In this document: in pieces, positions 1-6,959 of the stretch
Numbering within the stretch: position 1 is the first letter of the stretch
How the letters are laid out: each line of letters begins with the position of its first letter
Notes under the pieces: model-generated
What the model was told of the DNA's origin: nothing
Databases searched by the model: none
What the model saw: only the letters and a program-made list of their open reading frames with translations
Program-made: the position numbers and the translations under genes
Assembly (NCBI RefSeq): GCF_029813835.1
Contig: NZ_JARVKV010000065.1
Span: forward strand, 1 to 39,563
Length of the DNA stretch: 39,563 bases
Origin: Streptomyces sp. DH37
GTDB taxonomy: Bacteria > Actinomycetota > Actinomycetes > Streptomycetales > Streptomycetaceae
Direction: 5' to 3'

Positions 1-89
1 GCCGCACCGGTGCGGCGGGCCCCGGACGCGTACCGGAAGCGGTGCCGCCCGGCCGTGCGGGGAGTGCCGTACGACGAGGGGGTACGGCC

Positions 90-175
90 GGGTACGGCCG
101 CGGCCTCCCCGCTCCGGCCGGGGCGCCGCAGTCGATCTGCGACACCGGAGGGGGTGTGCCTGCACCCGGAGAACT
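90..175 (+). repeat. Left copy of duplicated rlmN 5' region (att-like)
   Basis: This stretch is a diverged copy of the region just upstream of and including the rlmN start at 1631-1717. The last 19 bases (157-175, TGCCTGCACCCGGAGAACT) are identical to 1699-1717. The ribosome binding site and a GTG start (156) are present, but the frame stops after 12 codons at 194 (begins MPAPGEL like RlmN, then diverges). I infer this is the original chromosomal upstream region of rlmN, cut off from the gene by site-specific insertion of an element that carried a replacement 5' end. Which copy is ancestral is inference; the duplication is directly visible. Confidence 0.7.
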
Positions 176-246
176 CGGTTGCTCCGGGCAGTGAGAAGCC
201 CCCTACCAGCGGTTTCCCCGCCGAGAGGGGGCCGTCTTGTGTCCTG

Positions 247-293
247 TGGGCCGTCCCTGGGCCGTCCCTGGGCCGTCAGGGCTCCTGGGCCGT
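247..293 (+). repeat. TGGGCCGT iterons, left end of the island
   Basis: Four copies of TGGGCCGT start at 247, 258, 269 and 286. The first three are exactly 11 bases apart, about one helical turn. The same octamer occurs twice, also 11 bases apart, at the other end of the island (1580 and 1591). This placement resembles arm-type integrase or excisionase binding sites of integrative elements. The function is inferred. Confidence 0.5.
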
Positions 294-344
294 GCCGAAG
301 ACGCCGTCCAGCGCGCGGCGAACCCGCTCCGTACTGCTCGGCAT
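276..344 (-). pseudogene. Integrase C-terminal remnant (tentative)
   Basis: Read on the reverse strand, these 23 codons encode a peptide beginning MPSSTERVRRALDGVFG and end in TGA at 276. In my recollection of actinobacterial tyrosine recombinases, the catalytic Tyr is followed by a tail of the type YGHLMPSS-ER-R-A-D--F, so this looks like the last residues after the catalytic Tyr. Upstream codons in the same frame (to about 390) do not read as an integrase catalytic domain, so the gene would be almost wholly deleted. Its position at the end of the island beside the att-like core is where such integrases usually end. The fragment is short and the assignment rests on pattern memory only. Confidence 0.4.
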
Positions 345-551
345 CAAGGCCCAGGAGCCGAGCAGTGCGGTAAGAGTTTCCCTACTTCATCAAGGCGGCT
401 CGCTTACGCTCGCCGCGCGCGGCCCGGCTCCCCGCCGGGCCTGCGCTCCTGCCTTCGTCCCGCTCCGCCCCGGCGCCCGCCGACCACGCACCAGCAGCAC
501 GCACCCGGGTTGCTGTCAGGGCTGGTCGGTGGCTGGGGCGGTCGGCTCCGA

Positions 552-697
552 CGACTTTAGGCAGCCACCTTGGGGCGAGCCTCGAAGATCGGGGGCCCAG
601 ATCGGGCACTTGCGGGCAGGCCAGGAGCCAGCCCGATTCGCGGGCCAGCGTACGGGCCCCCGATCTCTCGCCCCAAGGCAGCTCCCGCCCAAAGTCG
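552..697 (-). other. 146-base imperfect hairpin, possible structured RNA
   Basis: A nested inverted repeat is visible. CGACTTT (552-558) pairs with AAAGTCG (691-697); CCTTGGGGCGAG (568-579) with CTCGCCCCAAGG (667-678); AGATCGGGGGCCC (586-598) with GGGCCCCCGATCT (654-666); and in the loop ATCGGGC (601-607) with GCCCGAT (631-637). It begins 11 bases after the stop codon of the HEPN-like gene on that gene's strand. It could be a terminator or 3' UTR, a structured RNA, a MITE-like palindrome, or a plasmid single-strand origin. The rest of 345-551 holds no gene I can support. Confidence 0.6.
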
Positions 698-707
698 CTA
701 CGCCGCC

Positions 708-1502
708 CTATCCCGGCCCGTTTACCCATGCGAGTGTCTTCTTGTATATCTCTTCGGTGATTGGGACGGAAATGCTCGGCGTGTCGGAGTAGGGGCGTTG
801 TATATGAATTACGAGCGTCATGATCGGCCACCATTCATCACGGTTAGAGAGTTTTAGGCTCACCTTCCTTATGCATTCATCGGACACAGATACATCCGGC
901 ATCAACCCTCCGTCCGACATCCGAATGTACTCGACGTACGGAACTCCATCCGCCTGATGGATGCGATCCGTTGATATTTCCCGAAACTCGGAATTACCTT
1001 CCTTGCGATTGATGGTCATCAGCAGGTGCCGCCCTGTGTCAACCTCTCCAACGACCGCTTCGCAGATAACGCGTCTGCGGAGGGTGCTTGCCGCAAGTAC
1101 AAGCAGGCCAGCTACGTCGACGGCGTCTTGTGTAACCTCTTCGGAAGGGGTGACGTAGTCATGCTCCATCGCGTTACGCTGTACGTTTAGCCGCCGAAGA
1201 ATTTTGGCCGATAGGATTCCTAGATCTCCGAGGAGTTCCAGCCGTCCAGGGAATCCGACTTTCTGGTTTCGAGCTAAGAGCCCGTATTGCCATAGAAGCT
1301 CATCGACGAGCAGGTGAATGCAGCGCTTACTGTTGCCGAATGAGTTCACCAGTCCACGCCTGCCGCCCTCTTTTAGATCCCGAATCGCGAATTCTAGGTA
1401 GTCTTCCGGGGTTAGCTCGGCGTCGGGAAATCGGTCATCGTTTGTGTCCAAGGAAGGGGCGATGTACGTGTAATCCGGGTCGTCGGTGATGACGAAGACC
1501 AT
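708..1502 (-). CDS. HEPN-motif protein, candidate RNase toxin or defence protein
   Basis: The product is 264 aa and the whole family is not recognised. The ATG at 1502 follows a strong GGAGG 7 bases upstream. Residues about 55-118 look helical and contain R109-N-A-M-E-H114, which fits the R-x4-6-H catalytic motif of HEPN ribonucleases, followed by D-Y. The remaining C-terminal half looks beta-rich and is unassigned. No membrane segment or signal peptide is seen. The gene has visibly more A/T, especially at third positions, than all its neighbours, and it lies between the duplicated rlmN ends, so it was probably transferred in. HEPN toxins often pair with a nucleotidyltransferase antitoxin (MNT), but none is present here. 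RNase or antiphage activity is inference from one motif and the setting. Confidence 0.65.
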   Translation of the reverse strand: MVFVITDDPDYTYIAPSLDTNDDRFPDAELTPEDYLEFAIRDLKEGGRRGLVNSFGNSKRCIHLLVDELLWQYGLLARNQKVGFPGRLELLGDLGILSAKILRRLNVQRNAMEHDYVTPSEEVTQDAVDVAGLLVLAASTLRRRVICEAVVGEVDTGRHLLMTINRKEGNSEFREISTDRIHQADGVPYVEYIRMSDGGLMPDVSVSDECIRKVSLKLSNRDEWWPIMTLVIHIQRPYSDTPSISVPITEEIYKKTLAWVNGPG

Positions 1503-1579
1503 GGCGGCACCTCCAAGCGGTCATTCTTGCACCGTGGCCGCGAAGAATCCTTGTCGTTTTCGATGTATCGGGCGCAGGC

Positions 1580-1598
1580 TGGGCCGTCTGTGGGCCGT
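1580..1598 (+). repeat. TGGGCCGT iterons, right end of the island
   Basis: Two copies of TGGGCCGT at 1580 and 1591, spaced 11 bases, match the four copies at 247-293. They sit about 100 bases from the right att-like core, as the others do from the left core. They are probably recombinase arm sites; this is inferred from position only. Confidence 0.45.
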
Positions 1599-1630
1599 GC
1601 AAGGGTGGTCGACGATGACAGAGGGCGGCC

Positions 1631-1717
1631 GGGGGTGACGGCCGCCTCCCCGCTCTGGCCTGGGGTGTCGGAGTTGATCTGCGACACTGGAGGGGTTATG
1701 CCTGCACCCGGAGAACT
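1631..1717 (+). repeat. Right copy of duplicated rlmN 5' region (att-like)
   Basis: This is the partner of 90-175. It holds the ribosome binding site and first codons of the intact rlmN, and ends in the identical 19-base core at 1699-1717. Outside the core the two copies differ at scattered positions, which suggests the element brought its own version of the rlmN upstream region so that the essential methyltransferase stayed expressed after integration. Confidence 0.7.
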
Positions 1718-2804
1718 TACCTTTGTCGCGCCGCGCGGGGCCGCCAGGCCGCCGCGGCACCTCGCCGACCTCACCCCCGCCGAGCGGCGCGAGGCCGTCG
1801 CCGCGATCGGCGAGAAGCCGTTCCGCGCCCAGCAGCTGTCCCGGCACTACTTCGCCCGGTACACCGCCGACCCCGCCGACTGGACCGACATCCCGGCCGC
1901 CGCGCGCGAGAAGCTGGCCGGCGGGCTGCTGCCCGAGCTGATGACCGTGGTGCGGCACGTCAGCTGCGACGACGACACCACCCGCAAGACGCTGTGGCGG
2001 TTGCACGACGGGACGCTGGTGGAGTCCGTGCTGATGCGCTACCCGGACCGGGTCACCATGTGCGTCAGCTCGCAGGCCGGCTGCGGCATGAACTGCCCCT
2101 TCTGCGCCACCGGGCAGGCCGGGCTGGACCGCAACCTGTCCACCGCCGAGATCGTCCACCAGATCGTCGAGGGCATGCGCGCCCTGCGCGACGGCGAGGT
2201 CCCCGGGGGCCCGGCCCGGCTGTCGAACATCGTCTTCATGGGCATGGGCGAGCCGCTGGCCAACTACAAGCGGGTCGTCGGCGCCATCCGCCGCCTCACC
2301 GACCCCGAGCCCGACGGCCTGGGCCTGTCCCAGCGCGGCATCACCGTCTCCACCGTCGGACTGGTCCCGGCGATCCACCGCCTGGCCGACGAGGGCCTCA
2401 AGTGCCGGCTGGCGGTCTCCCTGCACGCGCCCGACGACGAGCTGCGCGACACCCTGGTGCCCGTCAACACCCGGTGGAAGGTCCGCGAGGTCCTCGACGC
2501 CGCCTGGGAGTACGCCGAGAAGTCCGGCCGCCGCGTCTCCATCGAGTACGCCCTCATCCGGGACATCAACGACCAGGCGTGGCGCGCCGACCTCCTCGGC
2601 CGGCTGCTGGCGGGCAAGAGGGTGCACGTCAACCTCATCCCCCTCAACCCCACGCCCGGCTCCAAGTGGACCGCCTCCCGGCCCGAGGACGAGCGCGCGT
2701 TCGTCGCCGGCCTGGAGGCGCACGGCGTGCCGGTGACCGTCCGCGACACCCGCGGCCAGGAGATCGACGGCGCCTGCGGTCAGCTCGCCGCCACCGAGCG
2801 CTGA
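1698..2804 (+). CDS. rlmN: Dual-specificity 23S rRNA/tRNA adenine-C2 methyltransferase RlmN
   Basis: This 368-aa radical-SAM enzyme methylates C2 of A2503 in 23S rRNA, and A37 in some tRNAs, in the cytoplasm. The radical SAM cluster motif C-x3-C-x2-C is seen as CGMNCPFC, followed by ATGQAG. Downstream signatures GMGEPL and SLHAP are typical of the family, and the length is normal. The ATG at 1698 is preceded by GGAGGGG. Upstream lies the inserted island, and the first seven codons fall inside the duplicated att-like region, so its promoter may derive from the element. It is followed by the TPP riboswitch of thiB. Confidence 0.95.
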   Translation: MPAPGELTFVAPRGAARPPRHLADLTPAERREAVAAIGEKPFRAQQLSRHYFARYTADPADWTDIPAAAREKLAGGLLPELMTVVRHVSCDDDTTRKTLWRLHDGTLVESVLMRYPDRVTMCVSSQAGCGMNCPFCATGQAGLDRNLSTAEIVHQIVEGMRALRDGEVPGGPARLSNIVFMGMGEPLANYKRVVGAIRRLTDPEPDGLGLSQRGITVSTVGLVPAIHRLADEGLKCRLAVSLHAPDDELRDTLVPVNTRWKVREVLDAAWEYAEKSGRRVSIEYALIRDINDQAWRADLLGRLLAGKRVHVNLIPLNPTPGSKWTASRPEDERAFVAGLEAHGVPVTVRDTRGQEIDGACGQLAATER

Positions 2805-2872
2805 GGGCGCGCGGGTCACTGGTACGGTGGCGGTGACCTCAGCGGTCGCACACAGTATCGAAACAGCGAAAC

Positions 2873-2987
2873 CGACAGGGGAGCGCGCACAGCGCTGAGA
2901 GTGCGGTGTCGCCGGACCGGCCGAGAGGCCGCCCGGGGAGCCGCAGACCCTCGGACCTGATCCGGTTAGTACCGGCGTAGGGAGTCA
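2873..2987 (+). promoter_or_regulatory. TPP riboswitch (THI box) controlling thiBPQ
   Basis: The conserved blocks are in order: ACAGGGGAGC (2875-2884), GCTGAGA (2894-2900), and ACCTGATCCGG running into GTACCGGCGTAGGGA (2955-2983), with a variable GC-rich arm between. The outer helix can form GAC/GTC. The final GGGAG (2980-2984) is also the ribosome binding site of the GTG at 2995, so ligand-stabilised folding should hide it. Control is therefore most likely translational, lowering transporter synthesis when thiamine pyrophosphate is plentiful. Confidence 0.93.
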
Positions 2988-2994
2988 GACGACA

Positions 2995-4092
2995 GTGCAC
3001 ACCAAGCTCCGGCGCGCCCTCGGCGTCGCCGTCCTCGGCACGCTCACCCTCTCCGCCCTGGCCGCGTGCGGCGGCCCGCGGTCCTCCGGGGACGGCGCGG
3101 AGGAGGGGAAGGGGGACAAGAAGGTCACCCTCGTCAGCCACGACTCCTTCGCGGCCTCCGACGCCGTGCTGGAGGAGTTCACCGAGCGGACCGGCTACAC
3201 GGTGGAGGTGCTGCGCGGCGGCGACGCCGGCTCGGCCCTCAACCAGGCGATCCTCTCCAAGGGCAACCCGCAGGGCGACGTCCTCTTCGGCGTCGACAAC
3301 ACCCTGCTCTCCCGCGCCCTCGACAACGGCCTGTTCACGCCGTACGAGGCGGAGGGCCTGGCGAAGATACCCGCGCGGTACCAGCTCGACGCCGAGGAGC
3401 ACCGCGTCACCCCCGTCGACTCCGGCGACGTCTGCGTCAACTACGACCGCGCCTACTTCGACGAACGCGGCATCACCCCGCCCGAGACCCTCGACGACCT
3501 GGTCAAGCCCGCCTACAAGGGCCTGCTGGTCACCGAGAACGCCGCCACCTCCTCGCCCGGCCTGGGCTTCCTGCTGGCCACCGTCGCCGAGTACGGCGAG
3601 GACGGCTGGCAGGAGTACTGGGAGAAGCTGAAGGCCAACGGCGTCGAGGTCGTCGACGGCTGGGAGCAGGCGTACTACGACCGCTTCTCCGGCTCCGCCG
3701 GCGGCAAGGGCAAGGGCGACCGGCCGCTGGTCGTCTCCTACGCCTCCAGCCCGCCCGCCGAGGTCCTGGGCGCCGACCCCGCACCGGAGCAGGCCCCCAC
3801 CGGCGTGGCCACCGGCACCTGCTTCCGCCAGATCGAGTTCGCCGGGCTGCTGGAGGGCGCGGACAACCCCGAGGGCGGCAAGGCGCTGCTGGACTTCCTG
3901 ACCGGCCGGTCCTTCCAGGAGGACATGCCGCTGCAGATGTTCGTCAACCCCGTCCGCGAGGACGCCAGGCTGCCCGAGGTCTTCACCCGGTACGGCGAGA
4001 CCATCGAGGACCCCCACACCCTGCCCCCCGGGAAGATCGCCGACAACCGCGAGGCATGGGTCAAGGCGTGGACCTCGGCCGTCGTGAGGTGA
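2995..4092 (+). CDS. thiB: Thiamine ABC transporter substrate-binding lipoprotein
   Basis: The 365-aa exported lipoprotein binds thiamine or its phosphates outside the membrane and hands them to ThiP/ThiQ. The N-terminus has basic residues, a hydrophobic stretch and lipobox LAAC, giving a lipid-anchored Cys near residue 25. The mature part has the ThiB/Tbp periplasmic-binding fold character, including LVSHDSFAAS near the start and a VDSGDVCVNYD segment. The GTG at 2995 is fixed by the GGGAG inside the riboswitch. Its stop overlaps the thiP start (GTGA), so the genes are translationally coupled. Confidence 0.9.
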   Translation: MHTKLRRALGVAVLGTLTLSALAACGGPRSSGDGAEEGKGDKKVTLVSHDSFAASDAVLEEFTERTGYTVEVLRGGDAGSALNQAILSKGNPQGDVLFGVDNTLLSRALDNGLFTPYEAEGLAKIPARYQLDAEEHRVTPVDSGDVCVNYDRAYFDERGITPPETLDDLVKPAYKGLLVTENAATSSPGLGFLLATVAEYGEDGWQEYWEKLKANGVEVVDGWEQAYYDRFSGSAGGKGKGDRPLVVSYASSPPAEVLGADPAPEQAPTGVATGTCFRQIEFAGLLEGADNPEGGKALLDFLTGRSFQEDMPLQMFVNPVREDARLPEVFTRYGETIEDPHTLPPGKIADNREAWVKAWTSAVVR

Positions 4093-5762
4093 GGACGGGC
4101 CCGCGCGCGGGAACGGCGGCACGGCTGGCGCTGACGGCCGTGCCGGCCGCGTTCCTCGCGCTGTTCTTCGCCTATCCCGTCGCCGCGATCACCGCCCGCG
4201 GCCTGTACGACGGCGGGCGGTGGCACCTGGACCGGATCGCCGGCGTGCTCACCGACCCCGGCATCGCCGGCGTGGTGTGGTTCACGCTGTGGCAGGCGGC
4301 GGCCTCCACCGCGCTCACCCTGCTGCTGGCGCTGCCCGGCGCGTACGTGCTGGCCCGCTGCGACTTCCCCGGCAGGCGGGCGCTGCGGGCGGTGGTCACC
4401 GTGCCGTTCGTGCTGCCCACCGTCGTCGTCGGCTCCGCGTTCCTGGCCCTGCTCGGCCGCGGCGGGCTGCTGGACCAGTGGTGGGGGGTGCGGCTGGACA
4501 CCGGCGTCACCGCCATCCTGCTGGCCCACGTCTTCTTCAACTACGCCGTGGTCGTGAGGATCGTCGGCGGCCTGTGGGCGCAGCTCGACCCCCGCCAGGA
4601 GGAGGCGGCACGGGTGCTCGGCGCGAGCCGGTGGGCCGCCTGGCGCACCGTGACCCTCCCCGCGCTCGCCCCGTCGGTGGCCGCCGCCGCGCTGATGGTC
4701 TTCCTGTTCACCTTCACCTCCTTCGGCGTCGTCCAGATCCTCGGCGGACCCCGCCACGCCACCCTGGAGGTGGAGGTCTACCGGCAGACCGCCCAGCTGC
4801 TGGACCTGCCCACGGCCGCCGTCCTGACCCTGCTGCAGTTCGCCGCCGTCGCCGCCCTGATGGCCTTCCACGCCGCCGTCGTCCGCCGCCGCAGGGTCCC
4901 CCTGGGCCTGGTCGACGCCGCCCGCACCGCCCGCCGCCCGCGCGGGGCCGCCCGGCGGGCGCTGCTCGCGGGAGTGCTGCTCCAGATCGCCGTGCTGATC
5001 GTCACCCCGCTCGCCGTGCTCGTCGAACGGTCCCTGCGCGGCCCGGACGGCTACGGCCTGCACCACTACCGCTCCCTGGCCTCGGCCGACGCGGCCGGAG
5101 GCACCTTCACCGTCGCCCCGCTGGAGGCGATCGGCAACTCCCTGGCCTACGCCGCCACCGCCACCGCCATCGCCCTGGCCGTGGGCGTCCCGGCCGCCGT
5201 CGCCCTCACCCTGCGCGGGCCGGGGGGCCGGGCCGGGAGACTGCTGCGCGGCTTCGACGCGCTGCTGATGCTGCCGCTGGGCACCTCGGCGGTCACCGTC
5301 GGCTTCGGGTTCCTCATCGCCCTGGACGCCCCTCCGCTGGACCTGCGCTCGTCGTGGATCCTGGTCCCGCTCGCCCAGGCCCTGGTCGGCGTCCCCTTCG
5401 TGGTGCGGACCCTGCTGCCGGTCCTGCGCGCCGTCGACACCCGGCTACGGGAGGCCGCCGCCGTGCTGGGCGCCTCGCCCGCGCGCGTGTGGCGCGAGGT
5501 GGACCTGCCGCTGGTGCGGCGGGCACTGCTGGTCGCCGCCGGCTTCGCCTTCGCCGTCTCCCTGGGCGAGTTCGGCGCCACCGTCTTCATCGCCCGGGCC
5601 GACGCCCCCACCCTGCCCGTCGCCGTCGCCCGCCTGCTCGGCCGGGCCGGCGAGGCCAGCTACGGCCAGGCCATGGCGCTCAGCACCGTCCTGATGCTGG
5701 TGTGCGCGGCGACCCTGCTGGCGCTGGAGGGCGTCCGCACCGACCGATCGGGAGAGCTGTAG
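4089..5762 (+). CDS. thiP: Thiamine ABC transporter permease (fused two-domain)
   Basis: The 557-aa inner-membrane permease of the thiamine importer contains two tandem BPD-transport halves. Each has an EAA-type loop that docks the ATPase: EEAARVLGAS at about residue 170 and REAAAVLGAS at about residue 455. Many hydrophobic segments are visible, consistent with about 12 helices. An open frame continues far upstream inside thiB, but the GTG at 4089 overlapping the thiB stop as GTGA gives the right N-terminus just before the first membrane segment. thiQ follows two bases after its stop. Confidence 0.9.
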   Translation: MRTGPRAGTAARLALTAVPAAFLALFFAYPVAAITARGLYDGGRWHLDRIAGVLTDPGIAGVVWFTLWQAAASTALTLLLALPGAYVLARCDFPGRRALRAVVTVPFVLPTVVVGSAFLALLGRGGLLDQWWGVRLDTGVTAILLAHVFFNYAVVVRIVGGLWAQLDPRQEEAARVLGASRWAAWRTVTLPALAPSVAAAALMVFLFTFTSFGVVQILGGPRHATLEVEVYRQTAQLLDLPTAAVLTLLQFAAVAALMAFHAAVVRRRRVPLGLVDAARTARRPRGAARRALLAGVLLQIAVLIVTPLAVLVERSLRGPDGYGLHHYRSLASADAAGGTFTVAPLEAIGNSLAYAATATAIALAVGVPAAVALTLRGPGGRAGRLLRGFDALLMLPLGTSAVTVGFGFLIALDAPPLDLRSSWILVPLAQALVGVPFVVRTLLPVLRAVDTRLREAAAVLGASPARVWREVDLPLVRRALLVAAGFAFAVSLGEFGATVFIARADAPTLPVAVARLLGRAGEASYGQAMALSTVLMLVCAATLLALEGVRTDRSGEL

Positions 5763-5764
5763 GG

Positions 5765-6826
5765 ATGGCCTCGCTGCGACTGGACGCGGTCACCGTGCGC
5801 TTCGGCGACCGCACCGCCCTGGACGCCGTCGACCTCGACGTCGCCGAACACGAGATCGTCTGCGTGCTCGGGCCCTCCGGCAGCGGCAAGTCCACGCTGC
5901 TGCGGGTCGTCGCCGGGCTGACGGAGCCGGACGCCGGGCGGGTGCTGCTCGCCGGCCGCGACCAGCGCGGGGTGGCGCCGCACCGGCGCGGGGTGGGCCT
6001 GATGTTCCAGGACCACCAGCTCTTCCCCACCCGCGACGTCGGCGGCAACGTCGCCTTCGGACCGCGCATGCGCGGCGAACCGCGGGGACGGACCGAGGAC
6101 CGGGTCGCCGAGCTCCTGGACCTGGTCGGCCTGCCCGGCGCGCAGCGGCGGGCCGTCACAGCCCTCTCGGGCGGCGAGCAGCAGCGCGTCGCCCTCGCCC
6201 GCGCGCTCGCGCCCCGCCCCGGCCTGCTGATGCTGGACGAGCCGCTCGGCCAGCTCGACCGGTCCCTGCGCGAGCGGCTCGTGGTCGAACTGCGGCAGCT
6301 CTTCCGCCGCCTGGGCACCACCGTGCTGGCCGTCACCCACGACCAGGGCGAGGCCTTCGCGCTCGCCGACCGGGTGGTGGTGATGGAGGCCGGGCGGATC
6401 GCCCAGACCGGCAGCCCGGCGGAGGTGTGGCTCCGCCCCGCCTCGGAGTTCGTCGCCCGCTTCCTGGGCTTCACCAACCTCGCCGCGGCGACCGTACGCG
6501 CGGACACCGGCGGCACGGGGGAGACCGGAGGCGCCGCGGACACCCCCTGGGGCGCGGTGCCCGTACCGCCCGGCACGCCGGACGGGCCGTGCACCCTGCT
6601 GGTGCGCCCCGCCGGAGTACGGCTCGCCGGGGACGAGGGCCTGCCCTGCACCGTCACCGCCCGCACCCTGCGCGGCGGCGGCTCCTCGGAGGTCTCGCTG
6701 CTGCTCGCCCCCGAACGCGGCCCCGCCCTGGAGGCGTCCTGCCCCCTGCACACGGCGCCCGAGCCGGGCACGGCCGTCTCCGTCGTCTTCGCCCCCGGCG
6801 AGGTGGTCGTCCTCCCCGCGCCGTGA
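5765..6826 (+). CDS. thiQ: Thiamine ABC transporter ATP-binding protein
   Basis: The 353-aa cytoplasmic ATPase drives the ThiBP importer. All motifs are intact: Walker A GPSGSGKST at about residue 37, Q-loop at MFQDHQLF, signature LSGGEQQR, Walker B LLMLDEP, and H-loop AVTHD. A C-terminal extension of about 120 residues resembles the TOBE-like regulatory part of CUT1/iron-type importers and is longer than the short enterobacterial ThiQ. It starts with ATG two bases after the thiP stop and is last in the riboswitch operon. The gap to 6960 holds GC-rich sequence with no clear gene. Confidence 0.88.
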   Translation: MASLRLDAVTVRFGDRTALDAVDLDVAEHEIVCVLGPSGSGKSTLLRVVAGLTEPDAGRVLLAGRDQRGVAPHRRGVGLMFQDHQLFPTRDVGGNVAFGPRMRGEPRGRTEDRVAELLDLVGLPGAQRRAVTALSGGEQQRVALARALAPRPGLLMLDEPLGQLDRSLRERLVVELRQLFRRLGTTVLAVTHDQGEAFALADRVVVMEAGRIAQTGSPAEVWLRPASEFVARFLGFTNLAAATVRADTGGTGETGGAADTPWGAVPVPPGTPDGPCTLLVRPAGVRLAGDEGLPCTVTARTLRGGGSSEVSLLLAPERGPALEASCPLHTAPEPGTAVSVVFAPGEVVVLPAP

Positions 6827-6959
6827 CCGCCGGGCGGATGTCCCGCCGGGGCGGGCCTCGCGCCCGTGGCGGCGCGTCAGGCCGACGGCGGCCCCTCCGG
6901 CGGCCTCCCCGGCGTCCACCGCCCGGCCCGCGGGGGCCGGACGGCGCGCGGACCGCGCC

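Noticed and set aside
10..792. Open frame of 260 codons on the forward strand at the left edge.
   Set aside because: It has no domain, runs through the att-like copy, the iterons and the hairpin, and overlaps the HEPN gene. It is a frame without stops in GC-rich DNA.
1527..1697. Upstream extension of the RlmN frame.
   Set aside because: It would translate the iterons and att-like repeat; the ATG at 1698 with GGAGGGG matches the conserved N-terminus.
3066..4088. Forward frame that would fuse about 340 residues to the N-terminus of ThiP.
   Set aside because: It lies within thiB in another frame and reads as Arg/Pro-rich low complexity. The GTG at 4089 overlapping the thiB stop gives the proper ThiP start.
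2839..5066. Long reverse-strand frames opposite thiB and thiP.
   Set aside because: They are low-complexity Gly/Arg/Gln-rich products, typical antisense shadows of high-GC genes; the forward genes have clear domains.
6827..6959. Possible terminator hairpin between thiQ and the permease gene.
   Set aside because: Several GC-rich partial pairings exist but each has mismatches, and none is clearly better than background.
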